DNA of 64,000 nt. Origin: Nonomuraea maritima. Lineage in GTDB: Bacteria > Actinomycetota > Actinomycetes > Streptosporangiales > Streptosporangiaceae. Positions within the stretch are counted from its first letter, which is position 1. Each line of letters starts with the position of its first letter. Shown piece by piece: positions 1 through 7,634 of this stretch. A model generated the notes under the pieces. The model ran no database searches. It saw only the letters and a list, made by a program, of their open reading frames with translations, and was not told the origin of the DNA. The position numbers and the translations under genes are program-made. The DNA is taken from positions 1 through 64,000 of the forward strand of contig NZ_FNFB01000035.1 in the NCBI RefSeq assembly GCF_900100395.1, given 5' to 3'.

Positions 1-318
1 GCCAAAGCCCGTAAGAACTACGCCGGGACCTCCCCGATCACTCGCGCGTCGGGCAAGAAGAAGGTCGCCCTGGCCCGGTTCATCCACAACGACCGGCTCA
101 TCGACGCCCTGCTTACCCAGGCCTTCAGCGCACTGAGGCTCTCGCCCGGCGCGCGGGCCTACTACGACCGGCAACGAGCCCGCGGCTCCAGTCACAACGC
201 CGCCCTGCGTCAGGTCGCCAACCGGCTCGTCGGCATCCTGCACGGATGCCTCAAAACCGGCACCCTCTACGACGAGACGACCGCCTGGTCGCATCACGCA
301 GAGTTCGTTGCGGCTTGA
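1..318 (+). CDS. IS110-family transposase, C-terminal part (5' end outside window)
   Basis: The frame is open from base 1 to a TGA at 316-318 and encodes about 105 residues. The segment resembles the C-terminal Transposase_20 region of IS110/IS1111 transposases: AGTSPITRASGKKK near the start, then ARAYYDRQRARG and NRLVGILHGCLKTG. These DEDD enzymes move circular intermediates. The N-terminal DEDD domain would lie upstream of the window, so I cannot tell whether the element is intact. The roughly 100 bp after the stop hold no gene and presumably include the right end of the element. IS110 members lack clear terminal repeats, so that boundary is not visible. Confidence 0.85.
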   Translation, partial: AKARKNYAGTSPITRASGKKKVALARFIHNDRLIDALLTQAFSALRLSPGARAYYDRQRARGSSHNAALRQVANRLVGILHGCLKTGTLYDETTAWSHHAEFVAA

Positions 319-416
319 CATCTACGCTCCTGGGATGTCTTTCAATAGGACATTTTCTCCGTATGTCCCTATCACGACTGATCAAGCTGTTATTCCCCGC
401 AGGTAGGGTTGCCTAC

Positions 417-1046
417 GTGACTCACGCTCGTGGCGAACGCACCGCGCTCTGCGATCTGCTCGACCGCCTCGGCCCTGACGCGCCCACCTTGTGCGAAGGA
501 TGGACCACGGCCGACCTCGCCGCTCACCTCGTCGTGCGTGAGCGCAGGCCCGACGCCATGCCCGGGATCGCCGTCAAGCCCCTCTCCGGCTACACCGCCT
601 CGGTGCAGCGCGGCGTCAAGGAGCGGCACCCCTACCCCGAGCTCGTCCGCCTCGTCCGCGAGCCCGGCGGCGCGTACGCGCTGCTGCCCGCCCTCGACGA
701 GGCCGTCAACACGCTCGAGTTCTTCGTCCACCACGAGGACGTCCGCCGGGCCCAGCCGTCGTGGGAGCCGCGCGAGCTGCCCGCCGACCTCGACCGGCTC
801 ATCTGGAAGCGGGTCGCGGGCGGCGCCCGCCTGATGCTGCGCAAGGCGCCCGTCGGCGTCGTGCTGCACCGGCTGGGCGGGGGCGTGGCGCTCGGCGGTC
901 CGCGCCACGGCGCCCGGGTCGAGGTCACCGGCCGGGCGAGCGAGCTGCTGATGTTCTGCTTCGGCCGTCAGGAGCACGCAGAAGTCGAGCTCACCGGAGA
1001 CCCTGATGACATCGCCCGGCTGCGCGCCGCCTCACTCGGCGTCTGA
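417..1046 (+). CDS. TIGR03085-family (maleylpyruvate isomerase N-terminal/DinB-like) protein
   Basis: This 209-residue protein starts at a GTG preceded by GGTAGGG. The frame extends further upstream, but only through IS110-adjacent sequence. It opens with ERTALCDLLDRLGPDAPTLCEGW and TTADLAAHLVVRERRP, the actinobacterial TIGR03085 pattern. Family members are predicted metal-binding DinB-fold proteins related to mycothiol-dependent isomerases. The histidines of AAHLVVRE and FVHHEDVRRA fit the usual metal-site positions. The substrate is unknown. The 3' end overlaps the convergent MerR gene by 15 bp. Confidence 0.8.
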   Translation: MTHARGERTALCDLLDRLGPDAPTLCEGWTTADLAAHLVVRERRPDAMPGIAVKPLSGYTASVQRGVKERHPYPELVRLVREPGGAYALLPALDEAVNTLEFFVHHEDVRRAQPSWEPRELPADLDRLIWKRVAGGARLMLRKAPVGVVLHRLGGGVALGGPRHGARVEVTGRASELLMFCFGRQEHAEVELTGDPDDIARLRAASLGV

Positions 1047-1691
1047 CCCGCCCTGGCCGGCGTACATCCGCTCGGCGATGGCGACCTGCGCGAGCCGGCG
1101 CAGCGAGGCGATGAGCGTGTCGCCCATCGAGGTGCCGACGACCACGATCTCCACCGCGCGCTCGCGGTCGCTCACGTCGGGACCGAGCACGCGCAGGTCG
1201 GTCTCGGCGGCCCGCTGGGCCGCGTCGGCGTAGCCGTCGAGTTCGTCGATCATGTCGTGGTAACCCACCTCGTCGAGCGTGGCGAGCACGCCCACGGCCG
1301 TGCGGTAGGCGGGTTCCTCGGTCAGGCCCTTCCAGCCGCGCCGTTCCAGCAGGTCGTCCAGTCTCCGCTGCGCCTCCTCCTTGCTGGGCCCAGGCCGGGC
1401 CTCCTGGCGGCGGGTCACGGTCTTCTGCGCGGCGCCGAGCAGCATGAACTCCTGTAGCCCCGGATTGTCGATCTGCTCCATGAGGTCGCGGATGACCGCG
1501 ATGGACAGGTTTCCGTACTCGGTCAGGGCCCGTACGAGGCGCAGCCTGCGCGCGTGTTCCTCGCCGTACTCGGCCTGGTTGCGGCCGGTCGGCCGCCCGG
1601 GGCTGACCAGCCCTTCCCGTATGTAGTACTTGATCGTGGGAACCGGGATCCCGGTCGTCTCACTCAGCTCCGCCATGCGCACGTTCTTCAC
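1032..1691 (-). CDS. MerR-family transcriptional regulator
   Basis: This 219-residue protein starts at GTG with an AGAGGG ribosome site. The N-terminus is a MerR winged helix-turn-helix: RMAELSETTGIPVPTIKYYI, then REGLVSPGRPTGRNQAEY. A dimerisation helix follows, and the roughly 130-residue C-terminal half is of a kind I do not recognise. It has no cysteine cluster typical of metal sensors, so the ligand is probably organic. It is divergent from the membrane protein at 1771, with an AT-rich dyad-containing spacer between them. Autoregulation and control of that neighbour are the simplest inference. Confidence 0.85.
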   Translation of the reverse strand: MKNVRMAELSETTGIPVPTIKYYIREGLVSPGRPTGRNQAEYGEEHARRLRLVRALTEYGNLSIAVIRDLMEQIDNPGLQEFMLLGAAQKTVTRRQEARPGPSKEEAQRRLDDLLERRGWKGLTEEPAYRTAVGVLATLDEVGYHDMIDELDGYADAAQRAAETDLRVLGPDVSDRERAVEIVVVGTSMGDTLIASLRRLAQVAIAERMYAGQGGSDAE

Positions 1692-1709
1692 ATCCCTCTT
1701 GCCGTTCTT

Positions 1710-1757
1710 GGATAGCTTAGCTATAGATAGTAAGAAGTAGCACTATCCACTATCCGG
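1710..1757. promoter_or_regulatory. Divergent promoter/operator region with several dyads
   Basis: The 79 bp between the MerR gene and the membrane protein are unusually AT-rich for this genome. They contain ATAGCT-T-AGCTAT (1712-1724), GATAGT (1726-1731) facing ACTATC (1742-1747), and a tandem ACTATCC ACTATCC (1742-1755). A MerR dimer binding between long-spaced promoter elements would fit, but no -35/-10 pair can be assigned with confidence. Confidence 0.5.
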
Positions 1758-1770
1758 AAGGCAACCCCCC

Positions 1771-2682
1771 ATGTGGTCCTGGCACCGTCCGCTCATGCTC
1801 TTCTGCGCGGTCATGGCCGCACTGAGCGTGATCTTCCTCCCGCTCGTCGTCCTCGACCCGCGTACGCTCGACGGCCTCCCGATCTGGGTCAAGCCGCTGA
1901 AGTTCGCCGTCTCCTTCGCCCTCTACTCCTTCACCTGGGCCTGGCTGCTGTCGCTGCGCCACCGCGCCGGGCGGGTGAGCCGGTGGATGGGCACACTCCT
2001 GGTCGTGACCGGGACGATCGAGGTCGTCCTGATCACCTTCCAGGCCGCCCGCGGCCGCCACAGCCACTTCAACGTGGCGACCCCGTTCGACCGGGCCGTC
2101 TTCATCGCCATGGGCGTGACCATCGGGCTGCTCCTGGTCGCCAACCTGGTCGCCGCGATCCTCGTGATCGTCGAACGCCAGGCCGACCGGGTCGGCACCT
2201 GGGCCGTACGGCTCGGGCTGGTCGTCTCCTCGCTCGGCCTGGCGTCCGGATCGCTCATGGTCACCGGGGTGCCCGGCCAGAACTGGGCCGAGAACCTCGC
2301 CGGCGCCCACACCGTGGGGCTCCCCGACGGCGGCCCCGGCCTGCCGCTGCTCGGCTGGAGCACCGTCGGTGGCGACCTGCGGGTGGCGCACTTCGTCGGC
2401 ATGCACGCGCTGCAGCTGCTCCCGCTGCTCGCGATGCTGCTCGCCGCGCTGTCGGCGCGGTGGACGGCGCTGCGCGACGAGGACGTCAGGGCCCGCCTCG
2501 TGATCGTCGCGGGGCTCGCCTACGGCGGCCTGTTCCTGCTGGTGCTGTGGCAGGCACTGCGCGGGCTGCCGCTGATCGCTCCCGACGCCCTGACGCTCGC
2601 CGCCCTCGGCGCACTCGCCGTCGCCACCCTCGGCGGCGTCGCCGCCGCGCTGCGCCAGAAGCAAGATCTCACCGCGCGGTGA
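1771..2682 (+). CDS. Polytopic membrane protein, function unknown
   Basis: This 303-residue protein starts at ATG with GGAAGG nine bases upstream. Hydrophobic stretches suggest about seven membrane helices: residues 8-30, 42-60, 70-90, 108-135, 148-168, a helix around 210-235, and further ones to 295. The segment between helices 5 and 6 contains VTGVPGQNWAENLAGAHTVG and a Gly/Pro-rich turn. I recognise no enzyme motif. The divergent MerR gene shares its promoter region, so this is probably the regulator's target, perhaps a stress or drug-response membrane protein. A strong hairpin terminator follows the stop. Confidence 0.7.
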   Translation: MWSWHRPLMLFCAVMAALSVIFLPLVVLDPRTLDGLPIWVKPLKFAVSFALYSFTWAWLLSLRHRAGRVSRWMGTLLVVTGTIEVVLITFQAARGRHSHFNVATPFDRAVFIAMGVTIGLLLVANLVAAILVIVERQADRVGTWAVRLGLVVSSLGLASGSLMVTGVPGQNWAENLAGAHTVGLPDGGPGLPLLGWSTVGGDLRVAHFVGMHALQLLPLLAMLLAALSARWTALRDEDVRARLVIVAGLAYGGLFLLVLWQALRGLPLIAPDALTLAALGALAVATLGGVAAALRQKQDLTAR

Positions 2683-2696
2683 CACGGCGACCTGGA

Positions 2697-2732
2697 CGGC
2701 GGTGACGCGCGGTCAGACCCGCGTCACCGCCG
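2697..2732 (+). terminator. Hairpin terminator after the membrane-protein gene
   Basis: A perfect 13-bp stem (arm 1 at 2697-2709, C followed by GGCGGTGACGCG) closes a 10-nt loop. It begins 15 bp after the stop codon. There is no U-tract, as is common for actinobacterial terminators. Confidence 0.7.
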
Positions 2733-2907
2733 GGCCATGCCCGTACGGAAATACCTCCAGGTAAGCCCTCCGCGGCGGGGATCGACCCCATACCATGGCA
2801 GAGGAAGAAGCCCCCCGGTTAAGATCAAGAACATCTTCATAGAAGATGCCTACGGATCACCCAGATCCGGGTATATACGGCTGGGAACGAACTGCAGGAG
2901 GCCCCCC
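2733..2907 (+). promoter_or_regulatory. Upstream region of the 53-residue gene with serial dyads
   Basis: This 175-bp gene-free stretch contains, in order, GGGG-ATCGA-CCCC, CATCTTC-ATA-GAAGATG (2832-2848), GGATC-ACCCA-GATCC (2854-2868) and the palindrome GTATATAC (2871-2878). A strong AGGAGG site comes just before the gene. The dyads could be operators or RNA hairpins of a leader. I cannot match them to a known riboswitch. Confidence 0.4.
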
Positions 2908-3069
2908 ATGCAGGTCAAGAAGGTGATCACCTACGTGGCTGTCGCGTTCGTGGTCTTCTACCTGTTGTCCCGGCCGGCCGAAGCCGCCACCGCGGTCAAC
3001 TCTGTTTTCGACGGAATCGTCGCCGGAGCCAACCAGTTGGCGGTGTTCTTCACAGGCGTTCTGAACTGA
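2908..3069 (+). CDS. Small single-pass membrane/exported protein (53 aa)
   Basis: ATG is preceded by a near-perfect ribosome site (AGGAGG, 6-7 nt spacing), which fixes this start although the frame is open further upstream. The product starts MQVKKVITYVAVAFVVFYLL: a short positive N-terminus and one hydrophobic helix (residues 6-21). SRPAEAATA follows and could be a signal-peptidase site, then a second mildly hydrophobic segment (about 28-52). It is either a tiny two-helix membrane protein or a processed secreted peptide of about 27 residues. I do not recognise a function. Confidence 0.7.
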   Translation: MQVKKVITYVAVAFVVFYLLSRPAEAATAVNSVFDGIVAGANQLAVFFTGVLN

Positions 3070-3130
3070 CAGTCGGCCCTGTCCGCGTGCGGTGCTTCCC
3101 CGCGGTGCCGGAACGTGTTACGCAGACAGG

Positions 3131-4489
3131 ATGAGAGATCGCCCCGGCGCAACCACCCATCAGCTCGACCCACACGTACGGCGCATCCTCGAACGCGCCG
3201 AACTCGAAGGCGTCGAGCTGATCCGTTTCCTGTACGCCGACCACGGCGGGGTGATCCGCGGCAAGGCCGCGTCCCGCTCGCGGCTCGCCGAACGGCTCGG
3301 CACGGGCATCGGGCACACGGTGGCCATGATGGCGATGAACATGCTCGACCAGCTCCAGGAGGTCGAGCAGATGGGTCCGGTGGGCGAGGTGCGCATCGTC
3401 CCCGATCCCACCACGTACGTCCCGTTGCCGTACGCCCCGGGCGGGGCGGCGATGCTGTCCGACCTGCGCCTGCCGGACGGCTCGCCCTGGGACGCGTGCC
3501 CGCGCACGTTCCTCAAGGACGCCGTCGCGGCGCTCGCGGACGAGGGCTACTCGCTGGTCGCCGCGTTCGAGCCGGAGTTCACGCTCGGCCGGCGCCTGCC
3601 CGACCCGGCCGGCGGCCTCGACCGGCTGGTGCCGCTCGACGACTCGCTGTGCTACTCCGCCACCGGGTTCGACACCGCCCACGACTACACGATGAAGCTC
3701 GTCCGCGCCCTGGAGGACCAGGGCCTGCGGGTGGAGCACTACCACCCCGAACTCGGGCACGGCCAGCAGGAGCTGTCGGTACGCCACGCGCCCGCGCTGC
3801 GCGCCGCCGACAACCACGTCCTCTACCGCGAGACCGTGCGCGGCGTGGCGCTGCGCATGCAGATGTGGGCCTCGCTGGCCCCCAAACCACTGGCCGACCA
3901 GGCCGGGAACGGCGCCCACCTGCACCTGTCACTCTGGCGCGACCAGCGCAACGTCCTGGCCGAGGACGGCGCGGCGCGCGCGGGCTTCATCGGCGGCCTG
4001 ATGGCCCACCTGCCCGCGCTCACCGCCCTGACGTGCGGGTCGGTCAACAGCTTCCGCCGCCTCGCGCCCCGGTCGTGGGCCGGCGCCTACGCCGTCTACG
4101 GCCCCGACAACCGGGAGGCCGCCCTGCGCGTGTGCTCCCCGCTCGGTGAGAGCGGCGAGCCCAACCTGGAGCTGAAGCCGTCCGACTCCTCGGCCAACCC
4201 GTACCTGTCGCTCGGCGCCGTCATCCACGCGGGCCTCGACGGCATCCGGCGCGGGCTCGACCCGGGCGAGCCGGTCGACGTCGACCCCGACACACGGCCG
4301 GGCCGCTACCCCCGGCTGCCGTCGTCCCTCGACGAGGCGCTGGACGCGCTGGAGGCCGACGAGGTGCTCATGGAGGCGCTGGGGCCGCTGCGGCGCCGGG
4401 CGTACCTGGCCGTCAAACGGTCGGAGGCGACCGCCTTCGCCGCCCGCGACGTCGGCTTCGAGCTCGCCCACCACCTGCGGGTCTTCTGA
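3131..4489 (+). CDS. Glutamine synthetase family protein (GlnA-like)
   Basis: This 452-residue protein starts at ATG. It has the beta-grasp N-domain (VELIRFLYADHGGVIRGKAA) and the GS catalytic domain. Recognisable are AFEPEFTLG (glutamate ligands), NGAHLHLSLW (the ATP/metal histidine loop), SVNSFRRLAPRSWAGAY and NLELKPSDSSANPYLSLGA. Length and motifs match type I-like GS paralogues that ligate ammonia or amines to glutamate, such as gamma-glutamylpolyamine synthetases. It lacks the NRxxxxR-Tyr adenylylation motif of housekeeping GlnA, so primary nitrogen assimilation is unlikely. The substrate amine is not predictable from sequence. It ends at a hairpin shared with the convergent hisF. Confidence 0.8.
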   Translation: MRDRPGATTHQLDPHVRRILERAELEGVELIRFLYADHGGVIRGKAASRSRLAERLGTGIGHTVAMMAMNMLDQLQEVEQMGPVGEVRIVPDPTTYVPLPYAPGGAAMLSDLRLPDGSPWDACPRTFLKDAVAALADEGYSLVAAFEPEFTLGRRLPDPAGGLDRLVPLDDSLCYSATGFDTAHDYTMKLVRALEDQGLRVEHYHPELGHGQQELSVRHAPALRAADNHVLYRETVRGVALRMQMWASLAPKPLADQAGNGAHLHLSLWRDQRNVLAEDGAARAGFIGGLMAHLPALTALTCGSVNSFRRLAPRSWAGAYAVYGPDNREAALRVCSPLGESGEPNLELKPSDSSANPYLSLGAVIHAGLDGIRRGLDPGEPVDVDPDTRPGRYPRLPSSLDEALDALEADEVLMEALGPLRRRAYLAVKRSEATAFAARDVGFELAHHLRVF

Positions 4490-4492
4490 GAC

Positions 4493-4523
4493 GAAGGGGG
4501 CCGGGCCAGCCGCGACCCCCTTC
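4493..4523. terminator. Bidirectional hairpin between GS-like gene and hisF
   Basis: GAAGGGGG (4493-4500) and CCCCCTTC (4516-4523) form a perfect 8-bp stem with a 15-nt GC-rich loop. It sits in the 41-bp gap between two convergent genes and can serve both strands. Confidence 0.65.
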
Positions 4524-4530
4524 TCGGCGC

Positions 4531-5292
4531 TCAACGGACCGGGTGGCCCGCCCGCCGCAGCGTCTCCTTCACCTCGGTGATCTTCAGCGTGCCGAAGTGG
4601 AACACGCTGGCCGCGAGAACCGCGTCGGCGCCCGCGGCCACCGCCGGAGGGAAGTCCTCCAGCCGTCCCGCGCCACCGCTCGCGATCACCGGCACCCGCA
4701 CGGCCGCGCGGACCGCGCCCAGCATCTCGAGGTCGTAGCCGTCGAGCGTGCCGTCGCCGTCCATGGAGTTGAGCAGGATCTCGCCCACGCCGAGCTCCTC
4801 GCCGCGAGCCGCCCACTCCACCGCGTCGATGCCGGTGCCGCGCCGTCCGCCGTGGGTGGTCACCTCGAACCCGCTCGGGGTGCCGGGCGCGCGACGGGCG
4901 TCGACCGACAGCACGACGCACTGCGCGCCGAACCGCCTGGACGCCTCGGTGAGCAACTCGGGCCGGGCGATGGCGGCCGTGTTCAGCGACACCTTGTCGG
5001 CGCCCGCGCGCAGCAGCCGGTCGACGTCCTCGACCGAGCGGACGCCACCGCCCACCGTGAGCGGGATGAACACCTGCTCGGCCGTCCTGCGCACGACGTC
5101 GAGCATGGTCTCGCGCTCGCCGGACGACGCCGTGATGTCGAGGAAGGTGAGCTCGTCGGCGCCCTCCTCGTCGTAGCGCCTGGCCAGTTCGACCGGGTCG
5201 CCGGCGTCGCGCAGGTTCTCGAAGTTGACGCCCTTGACCACCCGGCCCGCGTCCACGTCGAGACAGGGAATGACTCTCACCGACACGGTCAT
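4531..5292 (-). CDS. hisF: Imidazole glycerol phosphate synthase cyclase subunit HisF
   Basis: This 253-residue TIM barrel, with HisH, turns PRFAR plus glutamine-derived ammonia into imidazole glycerol phosphate and AICAR. The two catalytic aspartates are visible as D12 (VIPCLDVDAGRVVKG) and D131 (VVLSVDARR). Phosphate-binding loops TVGGGVRS and PVIASGGAGRLED are present. Length is normal for the family. It is the last gene of the his operon here and its start overlaps the RidA-like gene by 4 bp. Confidence 0.97.
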   Translation of the reverse strand: MTVSVRVIPCLDVDAGRVVKGVNFENLRDAGDPVELARRYDEEGADELTFLDITASSGERETMLDVVRRTAEQVFIPLTVGGGVRSVEDVDRLLRAGADKVSLNTAAIARPELLTEASRRFGAQCVVLSVDARRAPGTPSGFEVTTHGGRRGTGIDAVEWAARGEELGVGEILLNSMDGDGTLDGYDLEMLGAVRAAVRVPVIASGGAGRLEDFPPAVAAGADAVLAASVFHFGTLKITEVKETLRRAGHPVR

Positions 5293-5699
5293 GCTCGTAG
5301 TGCCTCGATCTCGATCTCGACCAGCATCCGCGGGTCGACCAGCCCGGCCACCCGCACGCCGGTGCAGGCCGGGCGTACCTTGTGGAAGACGTCGTGGATG
5401 GCGCGGCCGGCCGCGTCGAAGTCGCGGTGCTCCACCACGTAGTAGCGCACCATGACGACGTCCTCGCGCGTGAGGCCGCCCAACGTCACGGCCTCCAGTG
5501 CGATGTCCATCGCGGTCAGGCTCTGCTGGTAGGCGTCGCCGATGTGGCGCACCTCTCCGTCGACCGTGGCCGTGCAGCCGGACACGATCACTCGTCCGCC
5601 CGCGACAACCGCTCGGGCGTAACCGTACTTTTCCTCCCAGATGCCGCCGGAGAACACACGGTAACCGGTGCTCTCCATGCCGACGCCGCCCAGGTTCAT
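5289..5699 (-). CDS. Rid-family (YjgF/YER057c/UK114) protein
   Basis: This 136-residue protein starts at ATG, with GGGAGGGGG seven bases upstream, rather than at an earlier TTG. It shows the Rid fold signature: RVIVSGCTATVDGEV, then NVT-type helix residues and VVMVRYYVVEHRDFD. Archetypal RidA deaminates reactive enamines/imines using an Arg in a PARSxV-like motif. Here that segment reads RPACTGVRVAGL, so the catalytic Arg seems absent and the activity may differ. It lies between priA and hisF, translationally coupled to hisF. Confidence 0.85.
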   Translation of the reverse strand: MNLGGVGMESTGYRVFSGGIWEEKYGYARAVVAGGRVIVSGCTATVDGEVRHIGDAYQQSLTAMDIALEAVTLGGLTREDVVMVRYYVVEHRDFDAAGRAIHDVFHKVRPACTGVRVAGLVDPRMLVEIEIEALRA

Positions 5700-5720
5700 C
5701 TCGCCCCCTCCCGGCAAGAA

Positions 5721-6443
5721 CTACGCGCGTACCGCGACAAGCGCGTCCTCCAACGTGAACGCGTGAGCGTAGAGGGCTCTGCCCACAATGGCCCCCTCCA
5801 CTCCGTCCGGCACGAGCGACGCGAGCGCGACCAGGTCATCGATGCTGGAGACGCCGCCGCTCGCCACCACGGGCCTGTCCGTACGGGCACAGAGCTCGCG
5901 GTAGAGGTCGAGGTTGGGACCCTGCATCATGCCGTCCCTCGTCACGTCGGTCACGACGTAACGGGGACACCCGTCGGCCTCCAGGCGGTCGAGGACCTCC
6001 CACAGGTCGCCGGCGTCCTCGGTCCAGCCGCGCGCGGCCAGCGTGGTGCCGCGCACGTCGAGCCCGACCGCGATCCTGTCACCGTGCTCGGCGATGATCC
6101 TGCGGCACCACTCGGGCTTCTTCAGCGCCGCGGTGCCGATGTTGACCCGCCGGCAGCCGGTGGCGAGCGCGGCGGCCAGCGACTCGTCATCGCGGATGCC
6201 GCCGGACAGCTCGACGTTCACGTCGAGCTTGCCGACCACCTCGGCGAGCAGGTCGCGGTTGCTCCCCCGGCCGAAGGCGGCGTCGAGGTCGACCAGGTGC
6301 ACCCACTCGGCCCCGGCCTGCTGCCAGGCGAGCGCGGCGGCCAGCGGATCACCGTAGCCGGTCTCGGTGCCGGCCTCTCCTTGCACCAGGCGTACGGCCT
6401 GGCCGTCGACCACATCGACGGCCGGCAACAACACGAGCGACAT
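5721..6443 (-). CDS. priA: Bifunctional HisA/TrpF phosphoribosyl isomerase PriA
   Basis: This 240-residue (beta/alpha)8 isomerase would convert ProFAR to PRFAR in histidine synthesis and, as in other actinobacteria, PRA to CdRP in tryptophan synthesis. Catalytic Asp10 (LLPAVDVVDG) and the VTDVTRDG motif (D170) are present. RGWTEDAG on the mobile loop carries the tryptophan characteristic of PriA rather than plain HisA. The bifunctional call is inferred from family and lineage. A GGAGG site sits before the ATG, which directly abuts the stop of the upstream small gene. Confidence 0.95.
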   Translation of the reverse strand: MSLVLLPAVDVVDGQAVRLVQGEAGTETGYGDPLAAALAWQQAGAEWVHLVDLDAAFGRGSNRDLLAEVVGKLDVNVELSGGIRDDESLAAALATGCRRVNIGTAALKKPEWCRRIIAEHGDRIAVGLDVRGTTLAARGWTEDAGDLWEVLDRLEADGCPRYVVTDVTRDGMMQGPNLDLYRELCARTDRPVVASGGVSSIDDLVALASLVPDGVEGAIVGRALYAHAFTLEDALVAVRA

Positions 6444-6773
6444 TCAGGTCCTCCGGTCGAAAGCGAGGGTCACCACAACGGGTGCGAGCAGCAGGGAGAA
6501 GACCAGCACGGCCAGGCTCACCGTCAGCGAGCCCCAGACCAGCCAGACGACCGCCTGCAGCAGCACGAAACCGAGCGCCACCACCGCGTTCTGGGCGCGG
6601 TGCCGGCGGGCGACCAGGCCGCGCTGCCGGGCGTAGCGCACCGGGCGCGGGGTCAGGCGGGTCACCAGCGCCCGGCGGCGGGCCCGCCGGGCCTGACGTT
6701 CCTCGTTGGCCCGGACGGCGTGCGCCCGCTCGGCCTCGCGTACGGCGCGCCTGCGCGCACGCTCCTTACTCAC
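6444..6773 (-). CDS. Small two-helix membrane protein in the his operon (109 aa)
   Basis: The first 60 residues are extremely Arg-rich (ERARRRAVREAERAHAVR, ARRARRRALVTRL). Two hydrophobic helices follow (about 64-82 and 84-104), ending FDRRT. The arrangement suggests a positive-inside, N-cytoplasmic membrane protein. Its stop codon directly precedes the priA ATG, so it is co-translated with the operon. I cannot assign a function. A gap of 73 bp separates it from hisH. Confidence 0.65.
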   Translation of the reverse strand: MSKERARRRAVREAERAHAVRANEERQARRARRRALVTRLTPRPVRYARQRGLVARRHRAQNAVVALGFVLLQAVVWLVWGSLTVSLAVLVFSLLLAPVVVTLAFDRRT

Positions 6774-6846
6774 CGGACGCTCACCGGACGCTCACCGACC
6801 CCTTCAGGCCGCCCCGGCGGGCGCGTGCGGTCACGCGCCCGTCCGC

Positions 6847-7488
6847 TCACAGCGTGGCCACCCAGTTTTTCAGCAGCGCCGCCCCCGCGTCACCAGACTT
6901 CTCGGGGTGGAACTGCGTGGCCGACAAGGGGCCGTTCTCCACGGCCGCCACGAACGGCACGCCGTGCTCGGCCCAGGTGACGATCGGCTCGGCGAAGCCG
7001 TCGCCGGTGCGCAGCTCCCACTCGCGCACACCGTAGGAGTGCACGAAGTAGAAGCGGGTGGCCGCGTCGAGGCCCGCGAACAGCACGCTGCCCTCGGGCA
7101 CCTTCACGGTGTTCCACCCCATGTGGGGCAGGATGGGCGCGTCGAGCCGTTCGACCGTGCCCGGCCACTCGCCGCAGCCCTCGGTCTCGACGCCGTGCTC
7201 GACGCCCTTCGCGAACAGGATCTGCATGCCGACGCAGACGCCGAGCACCGGCCGGCCGCCGGACAGGCGGCGGCCGATGATCTGCTCGCCGCGGACGGCC
7301 TTGAGACCCTTCATGCACGCCTCGAACGCGCCCACACCCGGCACGACCAGCCCGTCGCACTCCAGAGCCGTCTCGTAGTCGGACGTCACGCTCACGTCGG
7401 CGCCGGTGCGGGCCAGCGCGCGCTCGGCCGAGCGCAGGTTGCCCGAGCCGTAATCGAGCACCACGATCTTCTTCTTGCTCACCACCAC
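6847..7488 (-). CDS. hisH: Imidazole glycerol phosphate synthase glutaminase subunit HisH
   Basis: This 213-residue class I glutamine amidotransferase supplies ammonia to HisF. It begins KKKIVVLDYGSGNLRSAERA. The nucleophile Cys lies in PVLGVCVGMQILF, and the His/Glu of the triad in ATQFHPEKSGD. Three consecutive GTG codons begin the frame and the first is taken. The start lies inside the 3' end of the preceding small membrane gene (10 bp overlap). Confidence 0.96.
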   Translation of the reverse strand: MVVSKKKIVVLDYGSGNLRSAERALARTGADVSVTSDYETALECDGLVVPGVGAFEACMKGLKAVRGEQIIGRRLSGGRPVLGVCVGMQILFAKGVEHGVETEGCGEWPGTVERLDAPILPHMGWNTVKVPEGSVLFAGLDAATRFYFVHSYGVREWELRTGDGFAEPIVTWAEHGVPFVAAVENGPLSATQFHPEKSGDAGAALLKNWVATL

Positions 7489-7634
7489 AGCACCCCCGCC
7501 GTGATCGCCATCGCCGCGCCCACCGCGCAGACCACGGCGCCGACCTTGGTGCCCTGCCTGATCAGCGAGATCACGCCGCCGATCAGGAACAGCCCGACGA
7601 ACACCATCACACCCGCGAGCAGGTTGTCGGTCAC
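7479..7634 (-). CDS. Small membrane protein between hisB and hisH (51 aa)
   Basis: GTG at 7634 overlaps the hisB stop as GTGA, and the reading frame runs to TGA at 7479-7481. The product starts MTDNLLAGVMVFVGLFLIGG. It has two hydrophobic helices (about 5-23 and 31-49) around a short VISLIRQGTK loop. Tight coupling on both sides makes it a real gene despite its size. I do not recognise the family. Confidence 0.75.
   Translation of the reverse strand: MTDNLLAGVMVFVGLFLIGGVISLIRQGTKVGAVVCAVGAAMAITAGVLWW

Noticed and set aside
1750..2685. Long minus-strand ORF (311 codons) opposite the membrane protein gene
   Set aside because: Composition is Gln/Arg/His/Gly-rich, typical of the antisense of a GC-rich gene. 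The plus strand has a ribosome site, membrane helices and a terminator.
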